64,000 nucleotides of DNA from Roseomonas sp. OT10 (lineage in GTDB: Bacteria > Pseudomonadota > Alphaproteobacteria > Acetobacterales > Acetobacteraceae), in NCBI RefSeq assembly GCF_020991085.1, contig NZ_CP087719.1, positions 2,066,001 to 2,130,000 of the forward strand, read 5' to 3'. Of this stretch, positions 6,705 through 18,185 are shown piece after piece (position 1 is the first letter of the stretch; each line of letters starts with the position of its first letter). The notes under the pieces were generated by a model, which had not been told where the DNA came from, searched no databases, and was given only the letters and a program-made list of their open reading frames with translations. The translations under genes and the position numbers were made by a program.

Positions 6705-9578
6705 ATGAAGCGACGCACCGTCCTGACCCTGCCGGCCCTGGCCGCGTCCCCGGTCCTGGCCACCCCCCAGGGTGCCGCTGCCCAGCCTGCCGCCGCGGCG
6801 GCGCAACGCCGGCTCAGCGTGCTGGCCGATGCCGAGGCCGCGGAGGGTCGTTTCCTGCGGTCCGGGGTGCGGCTGGACGGGCCGGCCCTGGCCGCGGGCG
6901 AGCAGGTCTCCGTCACGCTGGCGGCGAGCGGCAGCGCCTCGGATGCGGATTTCGACTTCGGCCTGCTCGACGCGCTGGACAATGCCGCCGCCGCCTCCGA
7001 CGGCACGGTGCGGCATGACGGGCGCGGGGGGCTCACCCTCCTGCCCGGGCATCCCAACCCGCTGGTCTGGACGGCCTTCGTGCGGCCCTGGCACAGCCGC
7101 GCCGGGGACCGGCAAAGGCGGCTGACCCTCTCCGACCCCCGCGGCGCCAGGCTTGCCACGGCCAGCGCGTCCAGCACCCTGCGCAACACCAAGCCGCGGC
7201 CGGAGGGGATGGAGGATTTCCTCCGCCCCGGCGACGCCTGGTTCGACCTCGATCATCCGGGGGCGGTGACGCTGGACGCGGCCGGCCGCGTGGAAGCGGT
7301 CCGCGACCGCAGGAGCGGCGCGGTGCTGGCGCAGCCCGATGCCGCCCGTCGCCCGGCCTTCCGGCGTGGCGAGGCCGGCACGCCCGCCGCGATCGAGACC
7401 GCCGGCAGCCAGTACCTGGAATGCGACGACCCGGGCCTCTGCGCCGCGCTGGACGCCGGCGCCAAGGCGCGGCTGATGGTCGTCGTCGTGGGCGAGCTGA
7501 CGGGGACGAACGGCAGCGCGCCGATGGACATCATGGGCATCGGGCGCCGCGACCAGCCCAGCCGCTTCGCCTTCCTGCTGCGGGCGGAGGGCGGTTCCGG
7601 CAACCCCTTCTCGCTGGGCCGGCTGGTGGAGCTGTCCGGCAAGCCGCGCTACGCCGCCGGGGTGGTCCTGCCGACGCCCACCGAGCCTGGCCGGCGGCAG
7701 GTGCTGATGGCCTCCTGGGACGGGCTGCACCACATCCTGCGGCGCGACGAGGCGGAGACGGCGGAGACGGCGACGGTCCCGCTGGGCGCCGCGCCCAACG
7801 ACCTCATCGTGCTCGGCGGGCGGGCGCCCTTCAACGCCGTGACGGGCGCGCGGTTCCGCTACCGCGCCGTGCTGATGCTCCGCCGCAACCTGGACAACCA
7901 CGAGCGCCAGCTGCTCGGCGACGCCCTGGCGAGGCGCTACGGCACGCCGCCGGTGAGCGTGGTGCCGCTGCTGGACCTGAAGCAGGCGGGCTACCGGCTG
8001 CGGAAGGCGGACCACTTCGCCGGCCCGCCGAGGCTGGAGAGCGGCGACGGCCGGGGCTGGACCCCGCGGCAGGGCGGGCCGGCCAACGTGAACGAGAACG
8101 GCGGCAGCCTGTGGTCGGGGGCGGCGAAGGCGGGCTCCTTCACCATCGACCCGACGGCCCCCAGGGTGCGGGCCGCCGGCTACACGCCGCTGCGGCCGGT
8201 GGACGACCCGCTCGGCGGGCTGAACCTGGCGCTGGAGCCGACGCCGCCCGCCCTGGCGCCGCTGACGGTCACCAGCAACATGGGCCCGGTGGGCCCGCTG
8301 CCCTACCTGTCCGGCGCGATCAACACCCGCGCCTGGGTCGGCGCCTGGGACATGAACGGCGTCTGGAGCACGCTGCTGGAGGGCTGGGAGGGACAGGGGC
8401 AATGGTCCGCCGCCTGGAAGCTGCCGACCCATGGCGGCTGGCCGCCCGAGCAGGACGACATGGAGCATTTCGGGCGCAAGGACCACGCCAGCGCCTCCTG
8501 CCACCCGCATGTGGACCCCAAGCCCACCACCGTCAGCTTCCCGGTGGAGGACGGGCTGAACGAGTACCTGTCGGAGAACACCCCGACCCACATCCGCTTC
8601 TATTGCAACCGGGTGATGGTCAGCGAGCGGGAGCGGCCGCTGCAGCACCAGGTGATCTGGTACTTCCAGATGAACAACGAGTGCGGCCGCGGCGCGAACT
8701 GGATGCCGGCGCCCAGCGCCGACCAGCGCTGGCCCGCCTTCACGCGCCTCCAGCACTGGATGCTGTTCCGCAAGCCCGTCGCCGCCCCGGCGCTGATCCC
8801 CGGCACCCTGCCGGAGACGGCGGCGATCCTGGATGCGATGGGCCCGGCGGTGCGGCCGGCGGCGGGGTCCGCCCGCGCGAGGGCGATCGACGGCAGCGTC
8901 CGCCTGCTGCGATCCATGACGCCGTTCTGGCATCCGGGCCGCAGCGCCTGGGACATGCTGGACGGGCTGGGCTTCTGCACCGGGCTGGACGAGGCGGCGG
9001 CGCTGCTCAACTGGAAGGCGCCGCGGGGGCCGGCGCTGGGCAGGGGCAACGGGCTGCGCTGGTCCGCGGCAGGGGGCTTTGCCGGCAGCCCGGGGACGGC
9101 AGGGCTGGACACGCGCCTGGCGCCCGCCCCCGACTGGGGGGGCGCCTTCACCACGCCGCTGCACCATGTCTCCGTCATCGTCGACCAGGTCAGCGGGAAC
9201 GACCTGCTGCTGGCCAGCGGCACGGACGGATCGGCGAAGCTGCAACTGCGGCTGCAGCCGCTCGGCCCCGCGCCGCGCTGGCTCTACGCCCCCGTCCACG
9301 GCAGCGCCCTGCCCTGCGCCACCCCGCGGGGCTTCGCGGGCCATATCCTGTTCAGCCGCTTCGGACGCACCGTGATGCCGTACCTGGACGGCGATTACGG
9401 CGCCACCGTCGGCGGCATCGGCTCGGAGACGGCGCCGGACGGGCAGAGCGTGCGACTGCTGGTGGGCAGCAGCGCCCGGCTCCAGGGCTGGAGCCTGGGC
9501 GGGGCCCTGACGCCGGAGGAGGTGGCCCTGTTCCATCGCGAGGCCGTCGCGCCGGTGCTGGCGGCGCTCCGGGGGTAG
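6705..9578 (+). CDS. Secreted multi-domain protein with GH16-type glycosidase domain (957 aa)
   Basis: The signal peptide MKRRTVLTLPALAASPVLA carries a twin arginine and AxA sites. An N-terminal beta-rich part (about 30-165) is followed by a LamG/concanavalin-like part (about 170-425, ending NHERQLLGDALARRYG). A central region (about 480-740) has the hallmarks of glycoside hydrolase family 16: GQWSAAWKLPTHGGW, then PPEQDDMEHFG, where E582-x-D584-x-x-E587 matches the ExDxxE catalytic motif, and THIRFYCNRVMV like the family's later strands. A second jelly-roll-like part ends the protein. It probably cleaves a beta-glucan or galactan outside the cell; the substrate cannot be told. ATG 6705 has GAGGA upstream. 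It lies next to the IS and convergent with tam. GH16 membership is inferred from motifs. Confidence 0.7.
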   Translation: MKRRTVLTLPALAASPVLATPQGAAAQPAAAAAQRRLSVLADAEAAEGRFLRSGVRLDGPALAAGEQVSVTLAASGSASDADFDFGLLDALDNAAAASDGTVRHDGRGGLTLLPGHPNPLVWTAFVRPWHSRAGDRQRRLTLSDPRGARLATASASSTLRNTKPRPEGMEDFLRPGDAWFDLDHPGAVTLDAAGRVEAVRDRRSGAVLAQPDAARRPAFRRGEAGTPAAIETAGSQYLECDDPGLCAALDAGAKARLMVVVVGELTGTNGSAPMDIMGIGRRDQPSRFAFLLRAEGGSGNPFSLGRLVELSGKPRYAAGVVLPTPTEPGRRQVLMASWDGLHHILRRDEAETAETATVPLGAAPNDLIVLGGRAPFNAVTGARFRYRAVLMLRRNLDNHERQLLGDALARRYGTPPVSVVPLLDLKQAGYRLRKADHFAGPPRLESGDGRGWTPRQGGPANVNENGGSLWSGAAKAGSFTIDPTAPRVRAAGYTPLRPVDDPLGGLNLALEPTPPALAPLTVTSNMGPVGPLPYLSGAINTRAWVGAWDMNGVWSTLLEGWEGQGQWSAAWKLPTHGGWPPEQDDMEHFGRKDHASASCHPHVDPKPTTVSFPVEDGLNEYLSENTPTHIRFYCNRVMVSERERPLQHQVIWYFQMNNECGRGANWMPAPSADQRWPAFTRLQHWMLFRKPVAAPALIPGTLPETAAILDAMGPAVRPAAGSARARAIDGSVRLLRSMTPFWHPGRSAWDMLDGLGFCTGLDEAAALLNWKAPRGPALGRGNGLRWSAAGGFAGSPGTAGLDTRLAPAPDWGGAFTTPLHHVSVIVDQVSGNDLLLASGTDGSAKLQLRLQPLGPAPRWLYAPVHGSALPCATPRGFAGHILFSRFGRTVMPYLDGDYGATVGGIGSETAPDGQSVRLLVGSSARLQGWSLGGALTPEEVALFHREAVAPVLAALRG

Positions 9579-9601
9579 CGCCGCCGTCCCCGCCTCCCGT
9601 T

Positions 9602-10375
9602 TCAGTCGCGCGTGGCGACGAAGAACAGCCTGGGGAAGGGCAGCAGCACCGTGCCATCCTCCAGCGCGGGATAGGCCCGCGCCACCCCCGCCTCGTAACG
9701 CCGCAGGAATTCCGACCGCTCCGCCGCGTCCAGCGGGTCGAGGAAGGGCCGCAGCCCGCTGCCCTTGAACCACTCCACCACGGCCGCCGCGCCACCGGCC
9801 AGGGGGTGGTGGTAGGTGGTGATCCAGGCATCGACCCGTGTACCCAGGCCGCGCAGGGTGGCGACGTACCACCCTGCCCCGCGGCGCGGCGCCCGGGCCG
9901 CCGTGGCCGCCGCCAGCCTGGCGGCCCAGGGTCCTTCCGCCGCGACCTCCCGCATCAGCCGGTGGGCCGGCTCGTCGAGGTTGTCCGGCATCTGCACCGC
10001 GAGCTGCCCGCCCGGCGCCAGGCGCCGCACCAGCGCCGGCAGGAGCGCGGCGTGGTCGGGCACCCATTGCAGCGAGGCGTTGGCCAGGATCACGTCGTAC
10101 CGCTCGGGACCGTCCCAGGCCGCGATGTCGCCGAGCACGAACGCCACCTCCGGGAGGCGCTGCCGGGCGGCCGCCAGCATGTCCGCGGAGCTGTCGAGGC
10201 CGGACACGGCCGCCCCGGGGAAACGGGCCCGCAGCAGCTCCGTGGAGTTGCCGGGACCGCAGCCGAGGTCGATGGCCGCCGCCACCGGCCGCTGGGGAAG
10301 CTGGGCCAGCAGGTCCCGCACCGGCCGTGTGCGCTCGTCCTCGAACCGCGTGTACTGCGTCGCCGACCAGGTCAT
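9602..10375 (-). CDS. tam: Trans-aconitate 2-methyltransferase
   Basis: SAM-dependent methyltransferase of 257 aa. It esterifies trans-aconitate, a spontaneous by-product of the citrate cycle that inhibits aconitase. It begins [19 protein letters not shown], the typical Tam N-terminus. The SAM-binding motif I is [14 protein letters not shown] (near 35-48). Motif II acidic loop [15 protein letters not shown] and [11 protein letters not shown] are also characteristic. ATG at 10375 matches the family length; the longer frame upstream lacks similarity. It stands alone, convergent with the GH16-like gene. Confidence 0.9.
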   Translation of the reverse strand: MTWSATQYTRFEDERTRPVRDLLAQLPQRPVAAAIDLGCGPGNSTELLRARFPGAAVSGLDSSADMLAAARQRLPEVAFVLGDIAAWDGPERYDVILANASLQWVPDHAALLPALVRRLAPGGQLAVQMPDNLDEPAHRLMREVAAEGPWAARLAAATAARAPRRGAGWYVATLRGLGTRVDAWITTYHHPLAGGAAAVVEWFKGSGLRPFLDPLDAAERSEFLRRYEAGVARAYPALEDGTVLLPFPRLFFVATRD

Positions 10376-10518
10376 GTCCCGTCCCCATCCGCCATGGATC
10401 ATCCATGGCCCGGCAGGCCGGGTGGAGGCCAGCCGGACCGGTTGTCCCCCGGCAGGCCCACCCCGGCCCGCCGTCCCGATGACGCGCGCGCGAGGCGCTC
10501 CCGGCCCGGCGGTGGCCG

Positions 10519-11997
10519 GTGCGTGGGCCATCCCCGGACAGCGCCCCAGCTTCAGCGGGACGTCCGGCCCTGGCAACGGGCCGGCACGGCGGGCAGGAAT
10601 TGCGCTTCCACCCGCCTGCCCCATCATCAGGGCGCCGCCCGCCGGAGATCCCTGACCTGAACGACGCCCGAGTCGAGGCCCAAGCGCCGGCCAGCCCGCC
10701 GCCCTCCAGCCTGCCGGAGGTGAATCGGAGCGTGGCGGTGCCGCGGCACGGGGCGGTGCTGCGGCGCTTCGCCGCCTTCCTCGGGCCGGGCTACCTCGTC
10801 GCCGTGGGCTACATGGACCCGGGGAACTGGGCCACCGCGCTCGCGGGCGGGTCGGCCTTCGGCTACACGCTGCTCTCCGTCGCGCTGCTCTCCTCGCTGA
10901 TGGCGATGCTGCTCCAGGCGCTCTGCGTGCGGCTGGGGATCGCGACGGGGCAGGACCTGGCGCAGCTCTGCCGCAGCCGCTTCCCGCGCTGGGCCTCCCT
11001 GCCCCTCTGGGCGCTGGCGGAGCTGGCGATCTGCGCCACCGACCTCGCCGAACTGATCGGCACGGCCATCGCGCTGCAACTGCTGTTCGGCATCCCCCTG
11101 CTCTATGGCGTGGTGCTGACGGCGCTGGACGCCTTCCTGATCCTCTGGCTCCAGCACCGGGGGGTACGGTGGGTGGAGGCTCTGGTGGCCGGGCTGATCC
11201 TGCTCATCCTCGGCTGCTTCGTGGTGCAGGTGGCGCTGTCCGACCCGGAATGGGGGGCGCTGCTGCGCGGCTACCTGCCCTCCGGCTCGATCGTGACGGA
11301 CCGGCGGCAGCTCTACCTGGCCATGGGCATCCTCGGCGCCACGGTGATGCCGCACAACCTCTACCTCCACACCGCCCTGGTGCAGTCCCGGGCCATCGCC
11401 CACGACCTGCCGGCGAAGCGGGAGGCGATCCGCTTCGCGAGCTGGGACAGCTCCCTCGCCCTGACCGTGGCGCTGGTGGTGAACTCCGCCATCCTGATCA
11501 CCGCCGCGGCCGTCTTCCACGCGGGCGGGCAGCACGAGGTGGCCGAGCTGCAGGACGCCTACCGCCTGCTGGCGCCGATGCTGGGCAGCGCGGCGGCGGC
11601 CAGCCTCTTCGCCGTGGCGCTGCTGCTGAGCGGCATCAACTCCACCGTCACCGCCACCCTGGCCGGGCAGGTGGTGATGGAGGGCTTCCTGCACATCCGC
11701 CTGCCGCCCTTCATACGCCGGCTGATCACCCGGGGCATCGCCATCATCCCGGCCGTGGCCGTCACCTGGGCCTATGGCGAGACGGGGACGGCGGAGCTGC
11801 TGGTGCTGTCGCAGGTGGTGCTGTCGCTCCAGCTTCCCTTCGCCGTCGTGCCCCTGATGCTGTTCGTCGGCAGCCGGCGGAGGATGGGGCCGCTGGCCGC
11901 CCCGGCCTGGCAGATGGCGCTGGGCTGGGCCTCGGCCGCGCTGATCCTGGCGCTGAACGCCAAGCTGATCTGGGACTTCCTGGCCGGGCCGGGCTAG
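10519..11997 (+). CDS. mntH: Nramp-family divalent metal (Mn2+/Fe2+) transporter
   Basis: Proton-coupled importer of manganese or iron in the inner membrane. The signature DPGNWAT of TM1 and MPHNLYLH of TM6, both metal-coordinating, are present, with about 11 hydrophobic segments. The start is uncertain. The conserved N-terminus [13 protein letters not shown] needs a start upstream of it. The only canonical in-frame starts nearby are GTG 10519 (492 aa, long for the family) and GTG 10720 (425 aa, cuts into the conserved part). CTG at 10657, with GGAG about 10 nt before it, would give 446 aa, closest to the family. No Mn riboswitch was recognisable upstream. Confidence 0.9.
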   Translation: MRGPSPDSAPASAGRPALATGRHGGQELRFHPPAPSSGRRPPEIPDLNDARVEAQAPASPPPSSLPEVNRSVAVPRHGAVLRRFAAFLGPGYLVAVGYMDPGNWATALAGGSAFGYTLLSVALLSSLMAMLLQALCVRLGIATGQDLAQLCRSRFPRWASLPLWALAELAICATDLAELIGTAIALQLLFGIPLLYGVVLTALDAFLILWLQHRGVRWVEALVAGLILLILGCFVVQVALSDPEWGALLRGYLPSGSIVTDRRQLYLAMGILGATVMPHNLYLHTALVQSRAIAHDLPAKREAIRFASWDSSLALTVALVVNSAILITAAAVFHAGGQHEVAELQDAYRLLAPMLGSAAAASLFAVALLLSGINSTVTATLAGQVVMEGFLHIRLPPFIRRLITRGIAIIPAVAVTWAYGETGTAELLVLSQVVLSLQLPFAVVPLMLFVGSRRRMGPLAAPAWQMALGWASAALILALNAKLIWDFLAGPG

Positions 11998-12096
11998 CCG
12001 CGCCCCCTTCCTTCCGGCCGGGTCGCGGACGCCCGCAAACCGTGGGGCCGGACGGGTGGCGCCGGGGCCGGGGCGCCCCCACATTCCGCCCCGGCC

Positions 12097-14283
<2,187 letters not shown>

Positions 14284-14295
14284 CAGGCGACGCGG

Positions 14296-16476
14296 CTACC
14301 AGCGGTAGCTGATGCTGCCCAGCACGTTCAGCCGGTTGCCGTAGAAGCAGGAAGACTCGGTGGCGCAGCGGCCGACATAGCGCGTGTCGAACAGGTTGCT
14401 GGCGTTGACCGCGGCCTGCAGCCCCTTCAGCGACGGGCTGAGCTGCCCGAGGTCGTAGCGCACCGCCGCGTCGAACAGCGTGGTGGAGGGCACCACCGCG
14501 CCCCCGGTGTTGGTGGCGGAGGTGTTGCCCAGGAAGCGGACGCCGAAGCCCAGCCCCAGCCCTGTCAGCCCGCCGGAACCCTCCTGGAAGGTGTAGTCGG
14601 CCCAGGCGGCGACGTTGTTCTTGGCGACGCCGTTGGGGCGGTGGCCGATCTCGGCGGTATTGCTGCTTTTGGTGATCTCGGGGTCGAGGTAGGTGTAGTT
14701 CGCGATCACGCTCAGCCCGCGCGCGAGGCTGGCGACGCCCTCGATCTCCACGCCGCGCACCCGTACCTCGCCGACCGGCAGCTGGTTGAAGAGGTTGTTC
14801 GGATCGGCCGTCAGCGTGTTGCGCTGGGTCAGGTGGAAGGCGGAGACCTGGATCAGGCTGTTCACCCCCGGCGGCTGGTACTTGATGCCCACCTCGTACT
14901 GCTCGCCCTCCAGCGGGTCGAAGCCGCGGCCATAGGCGTCCACGCCGATCTGCGGCTGGAAGGAGCGCGCGTAGGAGGCGTAGGGCGCGAGGCCGTTGGG
15001 GGCGAGGTAGAGCAGCCCCGCCCGCCAGGTGAAGGCCTCGTCGTTCTGCTCGCGCGTCGTGGTCGGGCTGTTCGCGCGGTTGGCGACGTCGGCCAGGGCC
15101 CAGTCCTGCCGGATGCCGGCGGTCAGCACGAAGCGGTCGAAGCGGATCTGGTCCTGGGCGTAGAGGCCGTACTGCGTCGTCACCTGGCGGTCGTTCAGGT
15201 TGGGCGGCGACAGCTTCGGGATGGTCGCGCCGTAGACGGGGTTGAACAGGTCCAGCGAGGCGACCGGCGCGAAGGCCTGGAGGTTGCGGTAGAAGATCTG
15301 GCTGTAGTCGAAGCCCATCAGCACCTGGTGGTTCAGCGGCCCGGTGGCGAAGCGCGCCTGGACCTGGTTGTCCACCTGGAAGGTGTTGACGTCGATCTCC
15401 GGCCGATAGGCGAAGCGGTTCAGCGTGCGTCCGTCGCTGGCCAGCCCCACGCCGTAGACCTGGGCCCAGTCGATGCCGGTATGGCCGTAGCGCAGGTTCT
15501 GCTGCACCGACCAGACATCGTCGAAGCGGTGCTGCAGCTCGTAGCCGACGCCGTACTGGGTGCGGTTGAAGCGGTCGAAATCGGGCTCGCCGGTGAAGCG
15601 GCGCGTCGAGATGCGGCCATAGGGCGTGCGCGTCACCGTGCCCTCATAGGGCAGGAACTGCCCGCCCGAGGTCTGGTCGCGCTGGTAGTAGCCCATCAGC
15701 GTGATGCGCGTGTCGCCGGTCGGCTGCCAGGTGACGGCCGGGCCGAGGTAGACGCGGTTGTCCTTGACGCGGTCCACCTGCGTGTCGCTGTCGCGCAGCA
15801 GGCCGGTGATGTTGTAGGTCCAGGTCCCGTCGGGCGTCAGCCGGCCGGTCGAGTAGCCCTGCCCCTGCCACCGACTGTAGGAGCCGGCGGTGAGCCGCAC
15901 CTCGCCGGACGGCTCGTCGCTCGGCCGGCGCTGCACCATGTTGATCAGGCCGCCGGGCGCGATCTGGCCGTAGAGCACCGAGGTCGGGCCGCGCAGCACC
16001 TCGTAGCGCTCCAGCCCGTAGGTCTCGAAGACGCTGCCGGCATAGCCCGTGTTGAAGCGCAGCCCGTTCAGGAACAGGCCGTTGTCCTGGGCGTTGAAGC
16101 CGCGCAGCTGGAACCAGTCCGTGCGCGAATCCGGGCCGTAGTTCTCGCCGCGGATGCCGGCGGTGTAGCGCAGCGCCTCGCCCAGCGTCTGGGCCTGGCG
16201 GCTGTCGATCTGGTCACGGGTGATGACGGAGATCGACTGCGGGTTCTCGATCAGCGGCGTGTCCGTCTTGGTGCCGGTGATCTGCTGGTTCGCGACGAAG
16301 CCGCGCACGGGGTCCAGGGCGCTCTCGCCGCGGCCCTGCACGTCCACCTCCGGCAGCACCGTCACGCCGTCATCGGCGCCCTGTCCCAGGGCGGGGTGAC
16401 AGGCGAGCGTGCCGCCGAGCGCCGTCCCGGCGAGCAGGCAGAGGAGGAGCGTCGTGCGACGCCGGTGCGAGGTCAT
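14296..16476 (-). CDS. TonB-dependent siderophore receptor, ferrichrome type
   Basis: Outer-membrane ligand-gated channel for ferric siderophores, 726 aa. A signal peptide of about 30 residues is followed by a TonB-box-like stretch VTVLPEVDV, then the plug (TPLIENPQSISVITRDQI..YTAGIRGENYG..VLRGPTSVLYGQIAPGGLINMVQ). The beta-barrel ends in SISYRW with the terminal aromatic. The paired cysteines in YVGRCATESSCFYGNRL are typical of the FhuA-like siderophore receptor family. No N-terminal signalling (STN) domain is present, so no sigma-factor coupling is expected. A candidate iron box lies about 105 bp upstream. Substrate class is inferred from family. Confidence 0.93.
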   Translation of the reverse strand: MTSHRRRTTLLLCLLAGTALGGTLACHPALGQGADDGVTVLPEVDVQGRGESALDPVRGFVANQQITGTKTDTPLIENPQSISVITRDQIDSRQAQTLGEALRYTAGIRGENYGPDSRTDWFQLRGFNAQDNGLFLNGLRFNTGYAGSVFETYGLERYEVLRGPTSVLYGQIAPGGLINMVQRRPSDEPSGEVRLTAGSYSRWQGQGYSTGRLTPDGTWTYNITGLLRDSDTQVDRVKDNRVYLGPAVTWQPTGDTRITLMGYYQRDQTSGGQFLPYEGTVTRTPYGRISTRRFTGEPDFDRFNRTQYGVGYELQHRFDDVWSVQQNLRYGHTGIDWAQVYGVGLASDGRTLNRFAYRPEIDVNTFQVDNQVQARFATGPLNHQVLMGFDYSQIFYRNLQAFAPVASLDLFNPVYGATIPKLSPPNLNDRQVTTQYGLYAQDQIRFDRFVLTAGIRQDWALADVANRANSPTTTREQNDEAFTWRAGLLYLAPNGLAPYASYARSFQPQIGVDAYGRGFDPLEGEQYEVGIKYQPPGVNSLIQVSAFHLTQRNTLTADPNNLFNQLPVGEVRVRGVEIEGVASLARGLSVIANYTYLDPEITKSSNTAEIGHRPNGVAKNNVAAWADYTFQEGSGGLTGLGLGFGVRFLGNTSATNTGGAVVPSTTLFDAAVRYDLGQLSPSLKGLQAAVNASNLFDTRYVGRCATESSCFYGNRLNVLGSISYRW

Positions 16477-16580
16477 CGGGGCTCAAGGTCCTGCGGCCCC
16501 CACTCCCGCCATCCCGGTGCGGGAAAAGGTCCGTCGTTGCGAATTGCGACCGGGCATCAATAGGCGGCCGGACTCGTAAT

Positions 16581-16599
16581 GCAAAGGCTTCTCATTTGC
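16581..16599 (-). promoter_or_regulatory. Candidate Fur/iron-responsive operator
   Basis: On the minus strand GCAAATGAGAAGCCTTTGC is an imperfect 19-bp inverted repeat (perfect 5-bp outer arms GCAAA/TTTGC) upstream of the siderophore receptor and 117 bp before the divergent SRPBCC gene. Size and TGAGAA content resemble Fur-type sites. Iron control of such receptors is well established; this site is inferred. Confidence 0.35.
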
Positions 16600-16715
16600 C
16601 TTTCGTCGCCGCCGCGCGGATCGTGCCATGCTGTGGCAGCCTTGCACCGCTCCCCCGGCAACCGTCGTCTTCGGGGTGGCGTTGGCCCGGCAATCATGAC
16701 GGAGGCGCCGATCGC

Positions 16716-17144
16716 ATGAAGCAACAGATCACCATCGCCCGGCCTCCGGAGGAGGTCTTCCGCTACCTCGCCGACCCGGCCCATGTCGTCGACTGGCTGC
16801 CGCAGCTCCGGCGCGAGGAGGGAGCCCTGCCGGAGGGAGAGCTGAAGGCGGACAAGGCCGCCGGGGTCGTGCGCTGGCGCTTCGAGCCGGCGGGCGAGTT
16901 CCGCGTCACGGGCGCCGGCCGGATCGCCACGGTGCACCTGACCCTGGAGCACGAGGTGGCGCGCCCGAACGACCCGACCGAGGCGGAGACGCCGCACGAG
17001 GCGGCGGAACACGGGATGGAGGCCGCGCTGCAAAGCCTGAAGTCCCACCTGGAGCGCGCCCATGGCGGCGACCCGGCCGAGCCGACGCAGGATGCGCCCA
17101 GCCGGCTTTTCGGCCACAGCGCCACGCAGGAACCGGGGATCTGA
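16716..17144 (+). CDS. SRPBCC-family (START-like) protein
   Basis: 142 aa. It begins MKQQITIARPPEEVFRYLADPAHVVDWLPQLRR, the classic first strand and helix of polyketide-cyclase/START-like folds that hold hydrophobic ligands. The middle GVVRWRFEP..GRIATVHLTLEHEV gives the beta-sheet, and HEAAEHGMEAALQSLKSHLE the long C-terminal helix. A 30-residue polar tail follows. ATG 16716 has GGAGG ten bases upstream. It is divergent from the siderophore receptor and followed by a strong hairpin, so probably monocistronic. The ligand is unknown. Confidence 0.85.
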   Translation: MKQQITIARPPEEVFRYLADPAHVVDWLPQLRREEGALPEGELKADKAAGVVRWRFEPAGEFRVTGAGRIATVHLTLEHEVARPNDPTEAETPHEAAEHGMEAALQSLKSHLERAHGGDPAEPTQDAPSRLFGHSATQEPGI

Positions 17145-17162
17145 GCCGCAGGGCCCGACTGG

Positions 17163-17187
17163 CCCTCCCCCCTTGCCGGGGGGAGGG
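17163..17187 (+). terminator. Strong hairpin after the SRPBCC gene
   Basis: CCCTCCCCCC (17163-17172) faces GGGGGGAGGG (17178-17187) across a 5-nt loop, 18 nt past the SRPBCC stop. The following bases include only a short CTTTC, so it is a GC-stem terminator without a good U-tract. Confidence 0.5.
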
Positions 17188-17255
17188 AGCCGCGCTTTCG
17201 TGTCCGCGCAGCACGACGCGGGCAAGGGGCCGGGTTCCATGGATGCCGCGCAGGG

Positions 17256-18170
17256 ATGACGCCGCCGCTCTAACGCGGGCCGGTCATCGATGCCCATCAC
17301 CACCTCTGGGACCTCTCGCTGGGCCGGCATCCCTGGATCACCGATGCCGGCGCGGGCGTCCGCGCCCTCGGGGACATCGGCTACCTGCGGCGGAACTACC
17401 TTCCGGACGACTACCTGCGGGATGCGGCCGGCCAGGGGATCGTGGCGACGGTCCATGTCGAGGCGCTGTGGGACCGCGCCCGCGACGCGCTGGAGGAGAC
17501 GCTCTGGCTGGAATCGCTTCCCCGCCCCGAGGGGATCGCCGCCCGCTACGTCGCCCATGTCCCGCTGGATTCGCCCGATGCCGGGGAACGGGTGGCGGCG
17601 CAGGCCGCCATCCCGCGGGTCGCCGCGCTGCGCGAGACCATCCGCTGGCACCCCGATCCGGCCAAGCGCTGGACCCGCCGCGGGCTCGTGAACGAAGCCG
17701 GTTGGCGCCGCGGCCTCGCCGCGCTGGGGGCGCATGGGCTGGCGCTCGACCTGCTGATGAACCCGCACCAGTCGGAGGAGGTGGCGGCGCTGGCGGCGGA
17801 CTTCCCGGACCAGATCTTCATCGTCAACCACTGCGGCACGCCGAACGACCGCGACGCGGAAGGGATCGCGCGCTGGAAGCGCGGCCTCGCCCTGATGGCG
17901 GCGCGGCCCAACATCGCCCTCAAGCTTTCGGAATTCGCCGGCTACGCCACCGATCATTCGTTGCCCGCGCTGCGCGACACCCTTCGCTGCTGCATCGACG
18001 CCTTCGGGCCGGGGCGCTGCCTCTTCGCCAGCGACTTCCCCGTGGCGAGGCGCCACATGGAATTCGCCCCCATGTGTGACGCCTTCCGCGCGATCCTCCG
18101 CGAATACACGCCGGAGGAGCAGCGCGCCGTCTTCCACGACAACGCCGCGCGCCTCTACCGCTACCCCTGA
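17256..18170 (+). pseudogene. Amidohydrolase (TIM-barrel, COG3618-like), interrupted by an early in-frame stop
   Basis: The frame encodes a metal-dependent amidohydrolase: VIDAHHHLWDLSLGRHPWIT (metal-binding H-x-H at the N-terminus), IVNHCGTP, and CLFASDFPV with the late metal-ligand Asp. The in-frame ATG at 17256 is followed after four more codons by TAA (17271-17273), just before GPVIDAHHH. Between that stop and GTG 17442 there is no ATG, GTG or TTG. GTG 17442 would give 242 aa lacking the HxH metal site. So the gene is either broken, uses a rare start (for example ATC 17286), or holds a sequencing error. The rest is intact. It is 15 bp from the binding-protein gene and probably served the same compound. 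Confidence 0.7.
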
Positions 18171-18185
18171 CAGGAGCCTTCCGTC

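Noticed and set aside
10376-10660. Manganese riboswitch upstream of mntH
   Set aside because: No yybP-ykoY conserved cores seen in the leader.
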